Part shown: piece by piece, positions 38,818-53,394 of the stretch | Layout: each line of letters opens with the position of its first letter | How positions within the stretch are numbered: the first letter of the stretch is position 1 | Source: Vanessa cardui | Taxonomy: Eukaryota; Arthropoda; Insecta; Lepidoptera; Nymphalidae | Direction of reading: 5' to 3' | Assembly (NCBI RefSeq): GCF_905220365.1 | Contig: NC_061154.1 | Coordinates: forward strand, 5,270,001 to 5,334,000 | Length of the DNA: 64,000 bases | Program-made: the position numbers and the translations under genes | Notes under the pieces: model-generated | Told to the model about the DNA's origin: nothing | Database searches by the model: none | What the model saw: the letters and a program-made list of their open reading frames with translations, nothing else

Positions 38818-38823
38818 AATAAA
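38818..38823 (+). terminator. ap: candidate ap polyadenylation signal AATAAA
   Basis: First canonical AATAAA on the + strand downstream of the ap stop codon, about 720 bp after it. The sequence after it is AT-rich without a clear GT-rich element, so use of this site is uncertain. Confidence 0.35.
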
Positions 38824-41800
38824 TTCTAAAATATTAAATTGATACTATTATATGATAAATGATGTTGGTATGTCCAAATAATATACTCGATAACATTTAA
38901 TACAGAAATTGGGTTTTGATTTGTCAATATTTGTAAAAACAAATGAATACATGACGTACATTGAAATGTCCCTTTGAATTGTGACTTGATGGTGCTCAGC
39001 CAAAAACCTTCAAGCAAGTGTCGACCACAATGTACTAAGTTTCAACACAGTCGGATGATCAGCAATTTAATCAGTGTGTATAGCAAACATCTTTTTTGAG
39101 GTTATTTTAGCAAATATAAATAATTAACTTGAAGCTGTCACGATATTATATGGAATTTCTAAACGTTCCAAGACAATAGGGCCAATAATACTTTTAAAGC
39201 GACAGTAAGAACCTGCTAAGTAGAAGCCTCCAAAAGGCTGATTCTTATTCATGTATTTCCATAAACAACTGAAATTGATATATTTAAAGGACTACATATG
39301 ATTGTGTAAATATATCATTTGTTTCAAAAGGTCGCATGTCACAAAGTGAGGTTAGGTAATGTACACCGTACCGTGTAACGAGTATACTGTTGAAAGTTAA
39401 TACACGCCTGTAATGTCTTGATCTCTATGAAACAGAACAGACATTTGCTACCCGGACAATTAATTTTATTAAATTGTGGATATAACATGATTTACATTTA
39501 AATCGCTTCTATAATGAGAGGTTATAATTTTTTTTTGACTTCATTGAAATGATATGATGGAAGATTTTTTAATTAATATATACTATTTATTTATTGACTC
39601 CTATATTTAATTTAGTATGTAAGTGTAGTGTAAGGTATAGCAGGTAAATATGAAAATTTCCATAGTAAGATAGTTTAGTGTTATACAGAAACGTTATAAG
39701 AAATTTCGAAAAAAAAATCAGTTTTTGGCTGCTCCGTGAATGTTAAATTTTCATCTATACATTATCTCGTATGATAAATTGTGATTTCCATTTCAGTTAC
39801 GTTTAAAAATCTACTTGTGTTTCTAAGATTGTCAAAAAATTACCACTATTTCGAGAGAGTAAAGTATTGCTTTTTTTGTTTATTTATTTTTTTCAAAAAA
39901 TACTGTTTTAAAAACATAGTATATAAAAAATAAAATGTAAATAACTTTCATGGTATTACTAATAAATTTAAAATTTAAAAAGTTTTTAATATTAATAAAA
40001 ATGTTCCGTAAAATTTAACAATAGTTTTAGATTTAAGGATATATTATTACATTTGAGCTAAGTACATGCACTTGTAGTTCCTCTTTGTATAAATTTAATA
40101 TTTCTTATTAAAATATTTACATGTAATATCGTCTGATTATAGCGAATGCAAAATATATATCGAATAGGGAGAATTATGTTGTAGTGACGTCATAGTATTT
40201 ATTTCGATTTTTTTACCATTACATACAATTACAAGACCTACTGAAATTATATTCAAATGATTTTTATTTCAAAAAAATCACGTATAGTAAATTTCAAAAA
40301 CTTACGAGCATTTTTTTTGTATTCAATCAACATGCTATATAATATATATTAGTGTAAAGGCAAACTGTAATTGCTTAATGTAAAAGTTCTTAAGACGGAT
40401 TTGCAATAGCCGTTAAATGGATAAATTATTCATGTGTCTAAAATTATAAAGATCTGTTAATAAAAATATTTCCAACCTATGACCTTTTGTGTTTAAATTA
40501 CCTGAAAATAAAAGTGTAAATCTCATATATGTATAACATATCATGTCTGTGTTCCACTGATGCTTGGTGAAGATTCCCCGTTACTGCTCCGCTGGAGAAG
40601 GGTTAATGGATACAAGTATGGTAAAATATTGTAAAACACGAACATTTGCCCCAGTGAAAACCAAGAACATGCATTATACAAACGAAACTCGTTAAGCCTT
40701 GTTGTAATCCATATTTGATGATCTATACGTTCGATCCATTTGCAAATTCTATTTCGAATATTTCAAAAACAAATTAAAAAAAAATCTATAGAGTTTTGTT
40801 ATTCAAGATAAAAAAATATAGTAAAATATTTGAAGACATTTTTATGATTGTACGAAAAAAAAATCCTCTATGAACTGCTACTTGTATACAATCGAATCCA
40901 TATTGTTTGAAAAAAAATTTATAACACTACATTGGTCTCCGTACTTATATGTTGAATCTGCTGCTATATAAGGTTTATGTATACAGTACGTATATTAATT
41001 GAGTATTTTTTATTTAGAGAATAAATCATTTAATTATATTGCATTAATAGCATTTGATTTAATTTTTTAATTTTTGTGTTACAATTTATTCCTTCTTATG
41101 ATAAACCAATAACAATTTTCAGCTACTTAACTGATTCCTTATTAAAATTATTTCTTTTTAATTGTTTTGAGCAAGGCTCCAAATCGATGCGGAGGCCTTA
41201 GCGGTAGCTTACTTTGATTTAATTAAGGTCAACCACGAACGACATAATCGTTTGGATATCTGATAAATATACTAATTTATATGTATCAATTTCTGTACGA
41301 AAATTATCTTCTAATGAAATTGTGAGGTTATTATGATTGTAAAAATCTTTGCGTAACAGGTTTATCGGTGAAGCTGGATCAACAGCAGCTCACACGAGGC
41401 TTCCGACTATTGCAAATTACTGACAGGGATTAATTAACTTTTATTAATTAACTGTGATCAGACACGCGTTGATAAGTTGAACTTGTTTTTAAATACTTTA
41501 AATCTACGAGTCGAGATGATAAAATTACTCATGAAACATATGTTATATTAACAGCCTGATTACTATTTTTAAAGTTATATAATTTTATATTTTACACTCA
41601 TATAGATATTATATAGATAACTGTAAAGGTTAGAAAAGATATACTTTTTTAAATTTATTATTTTATCGTTGTTCATTAATCATTCATTATTATATTGACG
41701 TCGATAAGAATATCAGACTACAATAATTATATGTGCATGAGTATATTGCACTATATATATAAAATCACAACTACTTCAGGCCTCCATAGGATCTTTTAAT

Positions 41801-44361
41801 GATAAAGCTAACAAAAAAATATATATATATATAAGTATATATAATGACAAAAAATTATAATATAGCACCAAAAAGTATACATGCTTTTTCCCTTTCATCT
41901 ATGTTACTACTTTTTCTTTATATTGATACAATATCTATTAAAAAGAAAATATTTAAAAATAGAACCAAAATTACAAGAAGGTCATATCTAGCAAGTCTAA
42001 TTTAGTGCTCTTGTAAAGAATAGTGCTAAAGCCCAGATCGAGACAGATACATCAATTAGAATTATAACCTTGTATTTTTAAGTTACATTTCAACGGCGGT
42101 TCATGCTTATAGATGAAGAAGGCACAGGCCCCCATGCAAGTTGCACGCGTCGTTTAATTTAAGGATCGCGTTCAGAAGCTAAACTTTAGAATTACGAGCT
42201 GTCACATAGGCGCGTCCAATGGAGGAACTTGAGTTATGTTGTTTTAATTAAAACAATAAATAAGGCGGGTCGGCAGCTGGGCCTTTGGGTGGTCCCATTG
42301 GATTCCTTATTCGAAAATACCTGGCTTTATCAGTACGACGAAGATCTGTACTACGCCTTACCGAGGCACGTGAAGGAGTAGCCACGAAATTCAGTACTGT
42401 TACTCAATATTGTGACTTGCTGTTGACGTTGTCACGGTGATTAAAACCTTTTTTGAATAATTGTGTTTGTGCACGCCGAAAAAAACTGTGCATGTTTCTC
42501 GGTTTGTGGAATTGAAGTGACATCACTAGTAGGTATCTACTATACTCTTCATATGCTTGGAAATTGTTTTATCTAAATTAAAACAAGCCTGTAAGAGTAG
42601 ATCAAAGTAGTAGAAAAATATTTTTTTTTATGAGCAGTGTTTACAAATATATTTTTTGTACCTTTAATTCACAAGATATTAAAACAACACTATACTAAAC
42701 AAGTAAAGTGCAAGCATAAGTGGCGTTAAAAAGAGGGGAGGGATGTAAAGAGGTAAGGTAAGGTGAGGTAAGCGACGCAGACAACCATTTTTGGCTGATG
42801 ATTGCGTGAAATTAATTTCGTCCACGGCCAATTTCGGTCATGCGATCGCCACTTAATTCAATTTTCGAAATTATATTTTTTTAAGAAACCGTTTCTCGAA
42901 AACTATAGGAATTTGACAGATCGCAATTTGAATTCTTCCTTTGTGATGTCGGAACGAGAAACTAATGACACTTTATGCGAAATGGTTACAATGTTAACTT
43001 TCTGTTTAACTTTTACAGATTTATGTGAGATCTCCTTGGTATATATAATTAATTAAATAATACTATGGATTCTCTCTTTATATACATATATGCTAAAGAA
43101 AATGTATTATTCATCGAGTTATCGCCTGCATAGATTAATTTTGCTTTGAGTTTGATATAATAAATATATTATTGGTTAAAAGCGTGATGTGTTTGATATA
43201 TCCCAAAAAACAATAAAATATGATCATATTTATTTATCTTAGGACTTTAAATTCTGTTGAAATTGATCGACAGGTAACTGTTGCAGTAATTCTTATATCA
43301 ATGGTTTCAAAATACTATTTACACAAACCTTTATTATCTACATCATCATAACTAAAGCCTCCAAATATCAAGGCTTTATGTAGATAGGAATTAAGTTCGG
43401 ACACTGACTTTTAATTAACTACGCACGTGAGCATACATTTAGAATTATCAAGTTAGTATTAAATACGATTGAACCTTACGAAGTTTACGATTATGAAGTA
43501 TTATTTTGCAAGTGTTGATTCATACTTTGTCCGCGTGTCTCATATAAGCGATACTTTCTACATATTTATTTCTTCGACGGTGACTCCATCTTCACAAATT
43601 TCTGTTTGAGGGCATGTCTTTGATGTGGTTGGTGCGCAAAAACTGGTCCCCGATCTTGTACCTCTGCAATCCGGTAGTCACCATTCAAGGGTAAAAGAGA
43701 TGCAGTATGTATTGACAGTGCAAGAATAAAAAGGATAGATATATAGTGTCGTTTAACGGGAAGACAACTTTTCGGCTTAAGTTTGGCGCAGACTTTTGCT
43801 TTATTTATATGTAAATAATTCTTCGAATCGAACAAAAGTGCTTCATCGATTTGTTTGCAAGTTCCTATATACTTCGAGAGGAAATGCCACAGCGGTGACG
43901 ATTTCGTAAATGGAAATCTGATTGATTTCTACCAATGCAAACGATTTTTGAAAGGTTTAATACTTTTTATATGGAAAAAAAGCTGACCGTTGTTCGCGGA
44001 AGACCATTAATATTCCTTCTATCTTAAAAAACAGTTCATGCTTTATGTTTATCCAGTATTGTGACATTTTAATGTCGTTAAAAATAATTGTATTCCGTCT
44101 TTATTATTTTACTCGAATTCTGTTGTCAATTTCAAAATAATACACGGACAAATGTATAAGAATTAACTTTAGAGTTTGTCTCAAATACCTGGTATTATAT
44201 TTTAATAGTTGAGTCGATAGCGTAAACGCAATTAATTGAATGTAATGATCCAGAGTTCGTTACAGCTAACTGGACCAGTATTTCTTAGGAAACACACAAA
44301 TCAGTAATGCTTAGTTGACTTCATATTTACTGAAGATAAATTGACGTAAGATATATTATTT

Positions 44362-44621
44362 ACTAGTTTAAACCGCGGCATTTATTTCCTGAAAATTTAT
44401 AAAATTATACTTATTAATTATAAAGAACACATACCTTAATTCCTCAATTTTATTCCCGGGAATGGTGAATTATTATTATATTTATATTATAAATATTTCG
44501 AAATTTCTTGGGTTTTAATCTTCCACTGTACTAAATTTCATCAAAATTAGCTCAGTGGCTTCACCGTGAAAGCGTAACAGATAGACAGTGATAAATTCGC
44601 ATTTATAATATGAATATAGAT
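44362..44621 (+). repeat. ACTAG-headed lepidopteran repeat, near full length
   Basis: Begins ACTAGTTTAAACCGCGGC and includes TTATTCCCGGGAATGG, GTACTAAATTTCATCAAAAT, GTGGCTTCACCGTGAAAGCG and the terminal TTCGCATTTATAATATG. These landmarks are in the order I remember for an abundant non-autonomous repeat of Lepidoptera. Its class is uncertain (RTE-derived or Helitron-like). Confidence 0.6.
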
Positions 44622-45694
44622 TTATTTGTAATTGGATAGCTTACATTCGAGGTTTAAAGACAAAAAGTAAATATTTTCGTATATAAAAATAAAAATGTGG
44701 ATGGAGAAGTTGACGATGGTTGCGGAGTTGTCGTAACAATTGCTAGAAGGTGATGGAATAATTTATTTCATCACCTGATGTAAGGGTCACCTAATTTTGG
44801 TTGCACATTTAACTAAAATATTTCATCTAGTAAAAGCCTATTAGGACGTATCAGTCTGTTAAGTTTATAGAATATTCAAGATTATCTTTCCTTTATATGA
44901 ACGGAAATATATGGGATTAAAATACAGTAGAAATAAGAATGAACTTCATATAACATTATGATTTAGCAAAGTACTTAGCAAATATATATGAAAATAAATA
45001 CAAATTCATATATTTATAATTGTAAATATATTAAAGCATTTAAAAGCGGCGTAAGGCATAGGATTCACAGATGGATCCGAATTTTTTGGTTTTATTATTG
45101 GTGATATTATCACAATTTTTTTACTCATATTAAAATCAAATAGTTTTTTTTTCTAAGTATAAGGCGATATGTATACTTCTTAATCAATTCTTGAACAAGC
45201 CATATAGTGCCGAGATAACACAAGTTCTATCTCTATTTCCGCACTATGATAATCCGAAGGGATGTCATATCATTTCAATACTAACAGAAAGTGTTAAAAC
45301 ACAAGATCAGCTTAAGGATCATGTTCAAGAAACATAACTATTTTGAAAAAAAAAGTGTAGTGATGGGATTCTAAGACGTTATAAGCTACCTACTATTCCA
45401 ACAAGCTAGTAAGAACAGTAGTGAAGTATTAAAGACCGTATAAGAATTCAACTCGAATATGGCTTAATACCTTATGGGGGTTCTCGCTAAGAGCATTCGC
45501 GTGTAATAGGATCTTGATGGGGAGAATACATTACGGTGTCACAGTAGTGACTTGAACAGCATTTCTGTTTCGTTACATGCTACAAGTACGTTATGTTGCC
45601 AACATTCTTTTGTGTAACATTGATTCCACTGCTCTTGCAATTTCAAACGACACAACTCTGTTGTGTTACATTACGCTATTTACTGTAATATACA

Positions 45695-46010
45695 AGATTT
45701 TTTTTTAAAGGAATAGGTTGGCGAGCGTATGGGCCAACTAATGGTAAGTGATGGCAAGTGGTCACCATCACCAATAGACAATGTCGCTGTAAGAAATATT
45801 AAGTATTCCTTACATCGTTAATGCGCCACCAACCTTGGGAACTAAGATGCTATGACCCTTGTGCCTGTAGTTACACTGGCTCACTCACCCTTCAAACCCG
45901 AATACAACAATACTGCGTACTATTTTTTAGCGGTAGAATATCTGATCAGTGGGTGGTACCTACCCAGGCGGGCTTGCACAAAGCCCTACCACCAAGTAAA
46001 AAGTATCTTA
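45695..46010 (+). repeat. GGGCCA-head short element, well-preserved copy A
   Basis: Runs from the T-rich head with GGTTGGCGAGCGTATGGGCC through CACCAACCTTGGGAACTAAG, ACACTGGCTCACTCACCC and GTGGGTGGTACCTACCCAGG to TTGCACAAAGCCCTACCACC. Very similar to copy B at 55465. A 70-codon ORF reading through it is incidental. A widespread lepidopteran SINE/MITE-like family, by memory. Confidence 0.7.
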
Positions 46011-46574
46011 TATTAAAAGTGTGTATTTTGTAATGTGACCTCATAATGACATGTATAAGATAGCTAGTTAAACAAATTAAAAACTGACAATGAGATCAAA
46101 CCACAACGATATTCTTTAGTTTTTATGAACGAGTAGGTTCTTATAAATCATGGGTGTGCGCAATGTAGCGTGCAGTTTAAATATTAGGGCGTTCGAGCCA
46201 CATTTGGCTGTGTCAAATGATTTGAAGTACCGTCGGCATGTAAAGTCCATACGAGAGCATTATTATTTTATAGATTTTTTTTGCATTTGTTTATTAAAAT
46301 TAAGATATTTATTAAATGAATTGTGTTATACATAATCACTTCTTGCTTTAATTTCAGTAATACATATATAAAGATGTTTTTTTAAATATTTTAAGGTCAG
46401 TTTTCTTTAATCATTATTAACTACTGTTTAAATTTTGTTATTATCCAATTTAACAATGCAAAGTGGCATATAAAACAATTATTTTAAATTGTTGTATCAT
46501 TACGTTTGAGGTAACTAAAATGTAATTATATAATTACATAGTATTTTATGATAATGTTAAACGAAACAGTAGCT

Positions 46575-46715
46575 GCACAAGCAGAGAATTTGAGCGCCGG
46601 CAAAAACGTGTACAGAAATAGGCCGGTACATCTAAAGTTACCGCATCCGGGCCGCAAATGGTCCATGACCGGCACAAAAACCACCAGGAGGGAGGGAAAG
46701 ATGAGTGACGTAACT
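46575..46715. promoter_or_regulatory. GC-richer block downstream of ap
   Basis: An island of raised GC (for example TTGAGCGCCGGCAAAAACG and CCGCATCCGGGCCGCAAATG) within AT-rich DNA, 8.5 kb past ap. A 66-codon ORF spans it without recognisable domain. Could be a conserved non-coding element or a tiny exon; undecided. Confidence 0.2.
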
Positions 46716-47574
46716 AGTAACCTTCTAAAGATTCCTAGATTTCGTTAATTAGTCTAGATTTATTAGATTCGTATAATTAACAACTAGTAAATCTATGTTT
46801 TCGTGTGAAATTGTTTGGTTAAAGACGGGACGTTATTAATCAACAGAGAATTTCGTAACAAATAAGATAAGAAGACAAGTGCTATATATTTAGTTAAATT
46901 TACATCAAAGGGATTTGTTGATTTAATTTTAATAAACTGCCAATTCTAACGTTTATTGTTATCTGTGAAAATTTTCAACGGACCTTCATTGAGTATATAA
47001 ATACAATAATAAGTCGAAGACAATACAGTTCAGTATCTATATTTTTTTTCTTCTATTTGTAACTGTTCTTTTGTATTGGTATTCACTAGCTTTAGTGTTA
47101 TCAATATAAACAATCTGGGAATACTAACTAATTAATAATACTAAATTACGTACATAAAATAGATAAAATAAATTTTAAGCGAATAGACATTTAGTTCCCT
47201 AATTACTATATACATTGCTGAACAAAAAGTGACAATAATAAAAATTCAAATTTAGAATAATTAAATTCTTAAAAAAATAAATTAGTGAATAAATACGATA
47301 TTAACTTTTTTTTCATCGATGTTGCGTTCATGTATGCCGTTATTATTTCATTAATTCATGAATGAATTCTTTGTACGCGTTCAATATTGTCGGTTTCGTG
47401 AAGGTTTTTGGTAGTTTTGTCAAGGTTGAAACAAAGGTTACGAATTGTCCTCAAGCTTATAATTTGGTAATTCATTATATTGTTTCACGTGTTGAAACGT
47501 TTTTTATGAACCATATCGTTCTCTAATTTACTTTAGTATTTTTTTATTAATAAATAAATTATAGCCAATCTGTT

Positions 47575-47745
47575 TAATGGGCTATCTGATGTCATTGGCA
47601 CTTCATCCATTCTTTGGTGAAGATGGCTGTACAATATTCACTGGCTCACTCACAATTTAAACCGGAAGACAAAACCACTAAGTATTGTTTGACGACATAA
47701 AATATGAGCGGCTGTTACCTACCCGAACGGGCTAGCATAAAGTCT
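47575..47745 (+). repeat. degenerate copy of the GGGCCA-head short element
   Basis: Contains ATGGGCTATCTGATG, ATTCACTGGCTCACTCACAA, AAACCGGAAGACAAAACC and CCTACCCGAACGGGCTAGC in family order, with the central part rearranged. Confidence 0.5.
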
Positions 47746-47776
47746 AAATGTTGACTAAAATACATTTAACCATACA

Positions 47777-47886
47777 ACACACGATTTATATTATATTATT
47801 ATATTTAATGATTATTTTTTTTTGTTCATTAAAAAAAACAATAAATGATTTTAATCTCTACTTTGGATTCTAGAACCTAATATATA
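47777..47886. repeat. left arm of a long direct duplication flanking a SINE
   Basis: Matches 48192-48283 from ACACACGATT to AACCTAATATATA. The terminal ~64 bp are identical except for one base in a poly(A) run. This arm has about 18 extra AT-rich bases near its start. It abuts the tail of the SINE at 47887. Confidence 0.9.
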
Positions 47887-48191
47887 AAAGTAAAGTAAAG
47901 TAACAGCCTGTACATTTCCCACTGCTGAGATAAGGCCTCCTCTTCCATTAAGGAGAGGGTTTGGAACACATTCCACCACGCTGTTCCAACGCGGGTTGGT
48001 GGAATGCACATTTGGCAGAATTTCGATGAAATTAGACACATGCATGTTTCCTCACGATGTTTTCCTTCACCGCTGAGCACGAGATGAATTATAAAGACAA
48101 ATTAAGCACATGCATCAGCGGTGCTTGACAGGGTTTGAACCCGCAATCATCGGTTAAGATGCAGGCGTTCTAACCACTGGGCAATCTCAGC
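47887..48191 (-). mobile_element. tRNA-derived SINE (Metulj-like), minus strand, between long direct repeats
   Basis: Minus-strand copy with a TTTAC-unit tail (AAGTAAAGTAAAGTAACAGC on the plus strand), body segments shared with the other copies, B-box complement GGGTTTGAACCC and head complement CACTGGGCAATCTCAG. Instead of the usual ~10-bp target duplication it is flanked by a 92-110-bp direct duplication. ORFs inside it are incidental. Confidence 0.85.
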
Positions 48192-48283
48192 ACACACGAT
48201 TACAGAATGTTTATTTTTTTTGTTCATTAAAAAAACAATAAATGATTTTAATCTCTACTTTGGATTCTAGAACCTAATATATA
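48192..48283. repeat. right arm of the long direct duplication
   Basis: Counterpart of 47777-47886. It begins immediately after the SINE head and ends AACCTAATATATA. Confidence 0.9.
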
Positions 48284-51200
48284 CATATTATAAATAGATA
48301 TGTTGCTTATAATAATAATCAAGATAGATCTCTCTATTAAAATCATAGTCTTAATTCGGTAGTTTTAATTTATGTCATTAAAAACATATTAAAAAAGAAA
48401 AATGTGAGTATGTATATAAAATTTTTGGCTTGGCGGTTAACGTGTTAAAAAACTTACCTACTTTAAAATTTATAGCATGAATATTACGTCAAGTTATTCT
48501 TTTTTTTCTCTCTAAAATTGTTTCGCAAATAAGAATGAATATAATAATAGGTTTTAAGAGTTTATTGTTAAAGAGATTTTTTTATTTTACAAGTTAAAGA
48601 CGTTGAATCGGTTTACGTGTATGATATATTGATCGCCATTTTTACCATAACAATTTTGTTTCATTACTTGTTTTTGATAATTCATTATTATTGTACATTC
48701 TGATACATATGCTTTAATTCCAATCCTTGATACAAGAAGAGAAACAGATAGAGAATATGTATTTCGTAGTTCTATCTCCCTTTATAGATTGATCGCTGAA
48801 ATATCTCACGATTGATATTTAAATTATTCATAAGAGACAAAAGGTAAACAAAAATTATTCTGATAATAAAAATAGCTTAATCTCGATGTTATGATATTTT
48901 CGACGGCTCGGATACTGTGGTTTACCAACGACCGGCGTGGTCAGTGAATCGCTTGTTAATTATGCAAATGTATGGAAAAAATATACACATATTATTCCGA
49001 CTGTATTAATTTATAATTACGTTCTGACATAAATAAATATCATTAACTTAATGTTATCATATGTGCATGTAAAATTTAGAGCTATTTTTTGATAATACAA
49101 CTTAGTTGATCTCGGATCTCGGAAACTGTAATTAAATCAAGACAATAATTAGTTATACTTTATTTTTAAACTATGCGACTAAATAAGCGAGTTATATTCG
49201 TGATTATGTATGCTAACTTTGTGTGTATGTTATATTATAGTGTTTCTTAAGATTTTTTAATTTAAATTCTAGCGAATGCTGACTACATTCTAAACAATAA
49301 ACAGCCTACTTTTGAAGACACACGCGTTGGGACCTAAAATTTTGTATTTGGAATTAATATAATTTTCACTTTTTTTTTTTAAATTTTAAATGTATATAAG
49401 TATAAGCAAGCTAGGTAATATTAATTTGGATAAACAGATAAAATCTAAATCACAATATTTTGGAGGCGACGAGAGACGCCGATACCTTCTGTCAGGTGAA
49501 CTCAATGAATCAAACATAATTGATCGAACGCCGACGTGATCGTGCGATGACGTTGTCAGCCCTGTCAACTTGTACACGGGTTTTTGTCACTTTCGTATTA
49601 GTTTTTTTTTTTTTACTCCGAGTCTATGCTTGGACGCACTGGCTTATGTTGTCAACGTCTTAGGAAATAATGTTTTGAGATATATTTTTTTTAAACTTTG
49701 TTCTCGATAGAACGATCTGATTTATTCGAACATAAAAGTCATTTTAATAAAAATTTAATGTCATTAATTTGTTCCGTAAATACGATGAGCTATAACTGTC
49801 TCAATTAAATATAAAATTACGTCTAGAAAATGTATATTAAAAGCTGTAATTCAAAACATTTGTTGATATATGACATGGTGGATAAAATATGGAAAGGATT
49901 TAATATATGACACTCGTCGTTGTAATAAAAAGACGGAACATGATATTTAGCAAATTGCGTTTTAGTATGAAACATACTTAGATTATTTATACATATAGAT
50001 AGTATCGCACTACAAAAGAACTAAAACAAACGAAGCAACTTTATTATCTTAGTGTGAGTTACAGTTACGCTTGTCACTCGCCTTACAACATATGATTTTG
50101 CTAGTGTACGTGTACATAGTGACCAACTATTGGCCACTAAAAAAAAGTTTGTTTATTAAAAACTTTTTCGTGTAAAACTTTATCGTATCGTAATAAAATT
50201 GGTACATAGAATTGTTTCTGTTAAGAGCATGTGTTAACCATTTATAAGTTGCTGGTATTTTTATTTAACTGAGTATATTAAACCTTTTTTGTTTTTTTAC
50301 TAATGTTTGATGTTCATTTCAAATGTTATCTATTTGTGACGTCATCACGGTCAAAACTTTGAACTGAATTTGATGAAATGTTATATTAAAGTAAGCTTTA
50401 ACACCAGGCAAGTAGGTAAGGTACACAGCTTACTTTTTATACCTAACACTTTTCGAGCATGTTCTAAAGTATTATTATTATTAATTATTTTATGACGTGA
50501 TGATTACATAGTCTTAAATAAGTTTTTAGTAAAACAGTATCGATGTTGGTATAGAGATTTCGAAATTTGAATTAGTGGTTCTGGAGATAAGATGCCTACG
50601 ATATAAACTTTCTCTTTTTTTATTTAATTTACATACACATTACATTATCTTATTAAAGCCTGATTAATTTTATAGATCATTAATCTATCGTATCTGTAAC
50701 TGTATTAGTTTTATATTAAATTAAATGGAATTTCAAATTTTGACCTTATTTATATTAAAAAAATGTGCTTAGAGTAATTACGAAATCGCATCACGATGTA
50801 TTTTAATTGGTCAAGACAATGTATACTCTATTACAATATCACACGGTTTAGTTTGCTTTGAATTATTTAATCGTGGGTTCACATTTCCGACACGTGGCAT
50901 CTCTCTATAGGCTCATTGTTAGGGTCAAAAAACAAGCCAAAACTCACGTAAATTTCCCTCCACTAAAGGAACAAAAGAACAAGTATTCTTGGGAAAAAGC
51001 GGTGTAGTTTTAGCAATAGGAGGTATTATTAGTACGCCTCTTTGTGTTATTTTTTTTCCCGTGGAGTTTGCGTGGGTGAGGTCAATGGAACAATTGCGAG
51101 CTATTTCTATAAATTCATAATTCGAAATAATTTTATATTAATTGATAGTGAAATAAAAATATCACTTCTATTGAGTTTATTGCTTTTTGATCTATGAAAT

Positions 51201-53394
51201 GTACTGGAGGTTGTTTTTTTAGTTGTGTTATGACTGAGTCACATCTGATTAAGATCTAACAAATTATGTGTAATGAATTGATACATTCATAAAGTAATAT
51301 GTTTGTTTACAACTCAAAGTCTTAAATATTATTCACGGAAACCGCAAATAACTAGGTTACATAATAATATAAAAGCTTAACATAAAATCTTAAGAAAGAT
51401 AAATATCTATTTTATTTATTCAATATTTCTTGTCCTCAACTATTGTATAATGTACTTTTATGAATTAAATATAAATAAATAAATATTGGTCAACATCACA
51501 TACATTACTCTGATCCCAATGTAAGCAGCTAAGGCAATTGTGTTATGGAAAATCAGAAGTAACGACGGTAATAGTTAGGTAATAGGTAACTACACACTAG
51601 TAAGTATTAGCAATACCCGTCCGACGAGGATGTGTTAGGTAGGTTCGGTATACCAGCTGATGTGGTCTAGCTGAAGCTTATATTATACAGTTAAATTTAT
51701 TTTATATACATATAGGTTTTAAACAAATATGTACGCTAAATATATTCACATAAAGACCATTACCACGTAAAGAAAATATTTTAAATGTGTCTGTGCAATT
51801 TTTCATAGTAATCAACCAAACTATGTCGTAATTTATTTATCCCACACAGACATACCAACGTTCATATAGATGTATATAGATGTATACCTTCATAGAACTC
51901 GAAATTAAACACCTGGTCTACTTGAAGTGTAAATCAAAAGCCCCCACTACCTCGTTCAGTGAGCAGAAATAATCTAATTTTGTTACCGAATTCGTTTGCA
52001 TGAAAAATCATATGCACGTGCTGCGCATAATTTAATTGAATGATAATTATGTAGTTACAGGGTTTGATACTTTTTTTATTGTTTTATATTATAAATATAC
52101 AGAACAATGATATTTATTCTGTAACTTTCAAACGAATTAGAATGCCAAGACGGCATAATTAAACGGAGATTTAAAAATGTTAGTTTTATATGATTAACGG
52201 AGAAAAATATATAATAATACTTATTTCACTACAACAATATTAACTTCACATTTAAAACGTCTATGAAAACTGTTTTTAAATATTGTCGTGTAAGAAATTT
52301 GGCTCAATCCCTTTCGAATATATTAGCTTAAACAATTTATACACTGTATTAGTACAAAGCGATTTTGGTTCCAAAAAAAATACATTGTATGTATCATCAA
52401 CTAATTAGTTGCATAACATATACTAAACAACTGCAAAAACTCGGGAGTTAAATGCTAAAACAGTAGAAATGTTCGGCGAATAAACATGTTAAATCACGTA
52501 AAAACAACCGAGCATAGAATAGGTCACGCGTTGGACACGCGCCCTTACAAATAATACTCAATTTCAACCGTATAAAATGCTCTAGCGCACGTTCTTTGGC
52601 AATAGTGAATGCTGGAAAGCCGACAGGCCTTTCTAATGAGCGTGTGCCTTCCGGAGGGACTGCGAAACTTCATCCGATGAAGGACGCCCCACTGCGGCTC
52701 ACATCATCTCTAAAAGTGACGCACGTCCTCTTATAAATAATTTGTTCGAGTTGCTATGATCATTAATTAAAAATGTTCTTACCTTTTCACTTTTTTTTTA
52801 GTAACAATTGTTTTTATTTCACCAAGATCGTTCAATTGTATGCATTTCAAAGCTTTTGTTTGTGTTTGTGAATATCTTTAGTTGCGATCGTTTCGCTTCG
52901 AGTTATCTTTACGCGCGGTTGCATAAATCGCAGATTTCAACCATCGCATTGAATGATATCGAAATAATATACAAGCTTATCATTTGGTTATACTTTTAAT
53001 AGGTAGTACAAATTGATTAAGAAAGTTACATAATATTTTAGACATATTATTACATTACAAAACGTATAAGAGTATTGAATTAATTGGGAGAGACAGTATC
53101 ATTTAATAATATGACTTTACATCGACTAGTCGTACGATAAGTACAGGCGGATTATCATTTGACCAATACTACCATTAACCTCTCAAGCCCTGCTAAATAG
53201 CTTGTTTATGTTGATCGAATCACATATCACTCACGATCGCGTCTATTCTATTAGGCCTTTGATAATCCGCCCCTATTTGCAATGGGATCCGATTACATGG
53301 CCCAAAAGGAGTTTATGGACAAAAAAAATAGTAAAAACCGCTATAATAGACACGTGGCGAAAAATAATAAAGTTGGCAAAGAGGTTAGTAATGA

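Larger units (their letters stand above)
38099..38840 (+). other. ap: presumed ap 3' untranslated region
   Basis: AT-rich sequence after the ap stop codon. The first AATAAA signal I find is at 38818. A MITE (38427-38622) lies inside, so the UTR would carry transposon sequence if this poly(A) site is used. Further AATAAA-like signals occur downstream (for example near 41027), so the UTR may be longer. The 3' end is not fixed by sequence alone. Confidence 0.45.

Noticed and set aside
43566..43835. Minus-strand ORF with a hydrophobic, signal-like segment (ISILFILALSIHTASLL)
   Set aside because: It opens with TTG rather than ATG. The only internal ATG is near the end, and no acceptor or partner exon was convincing.
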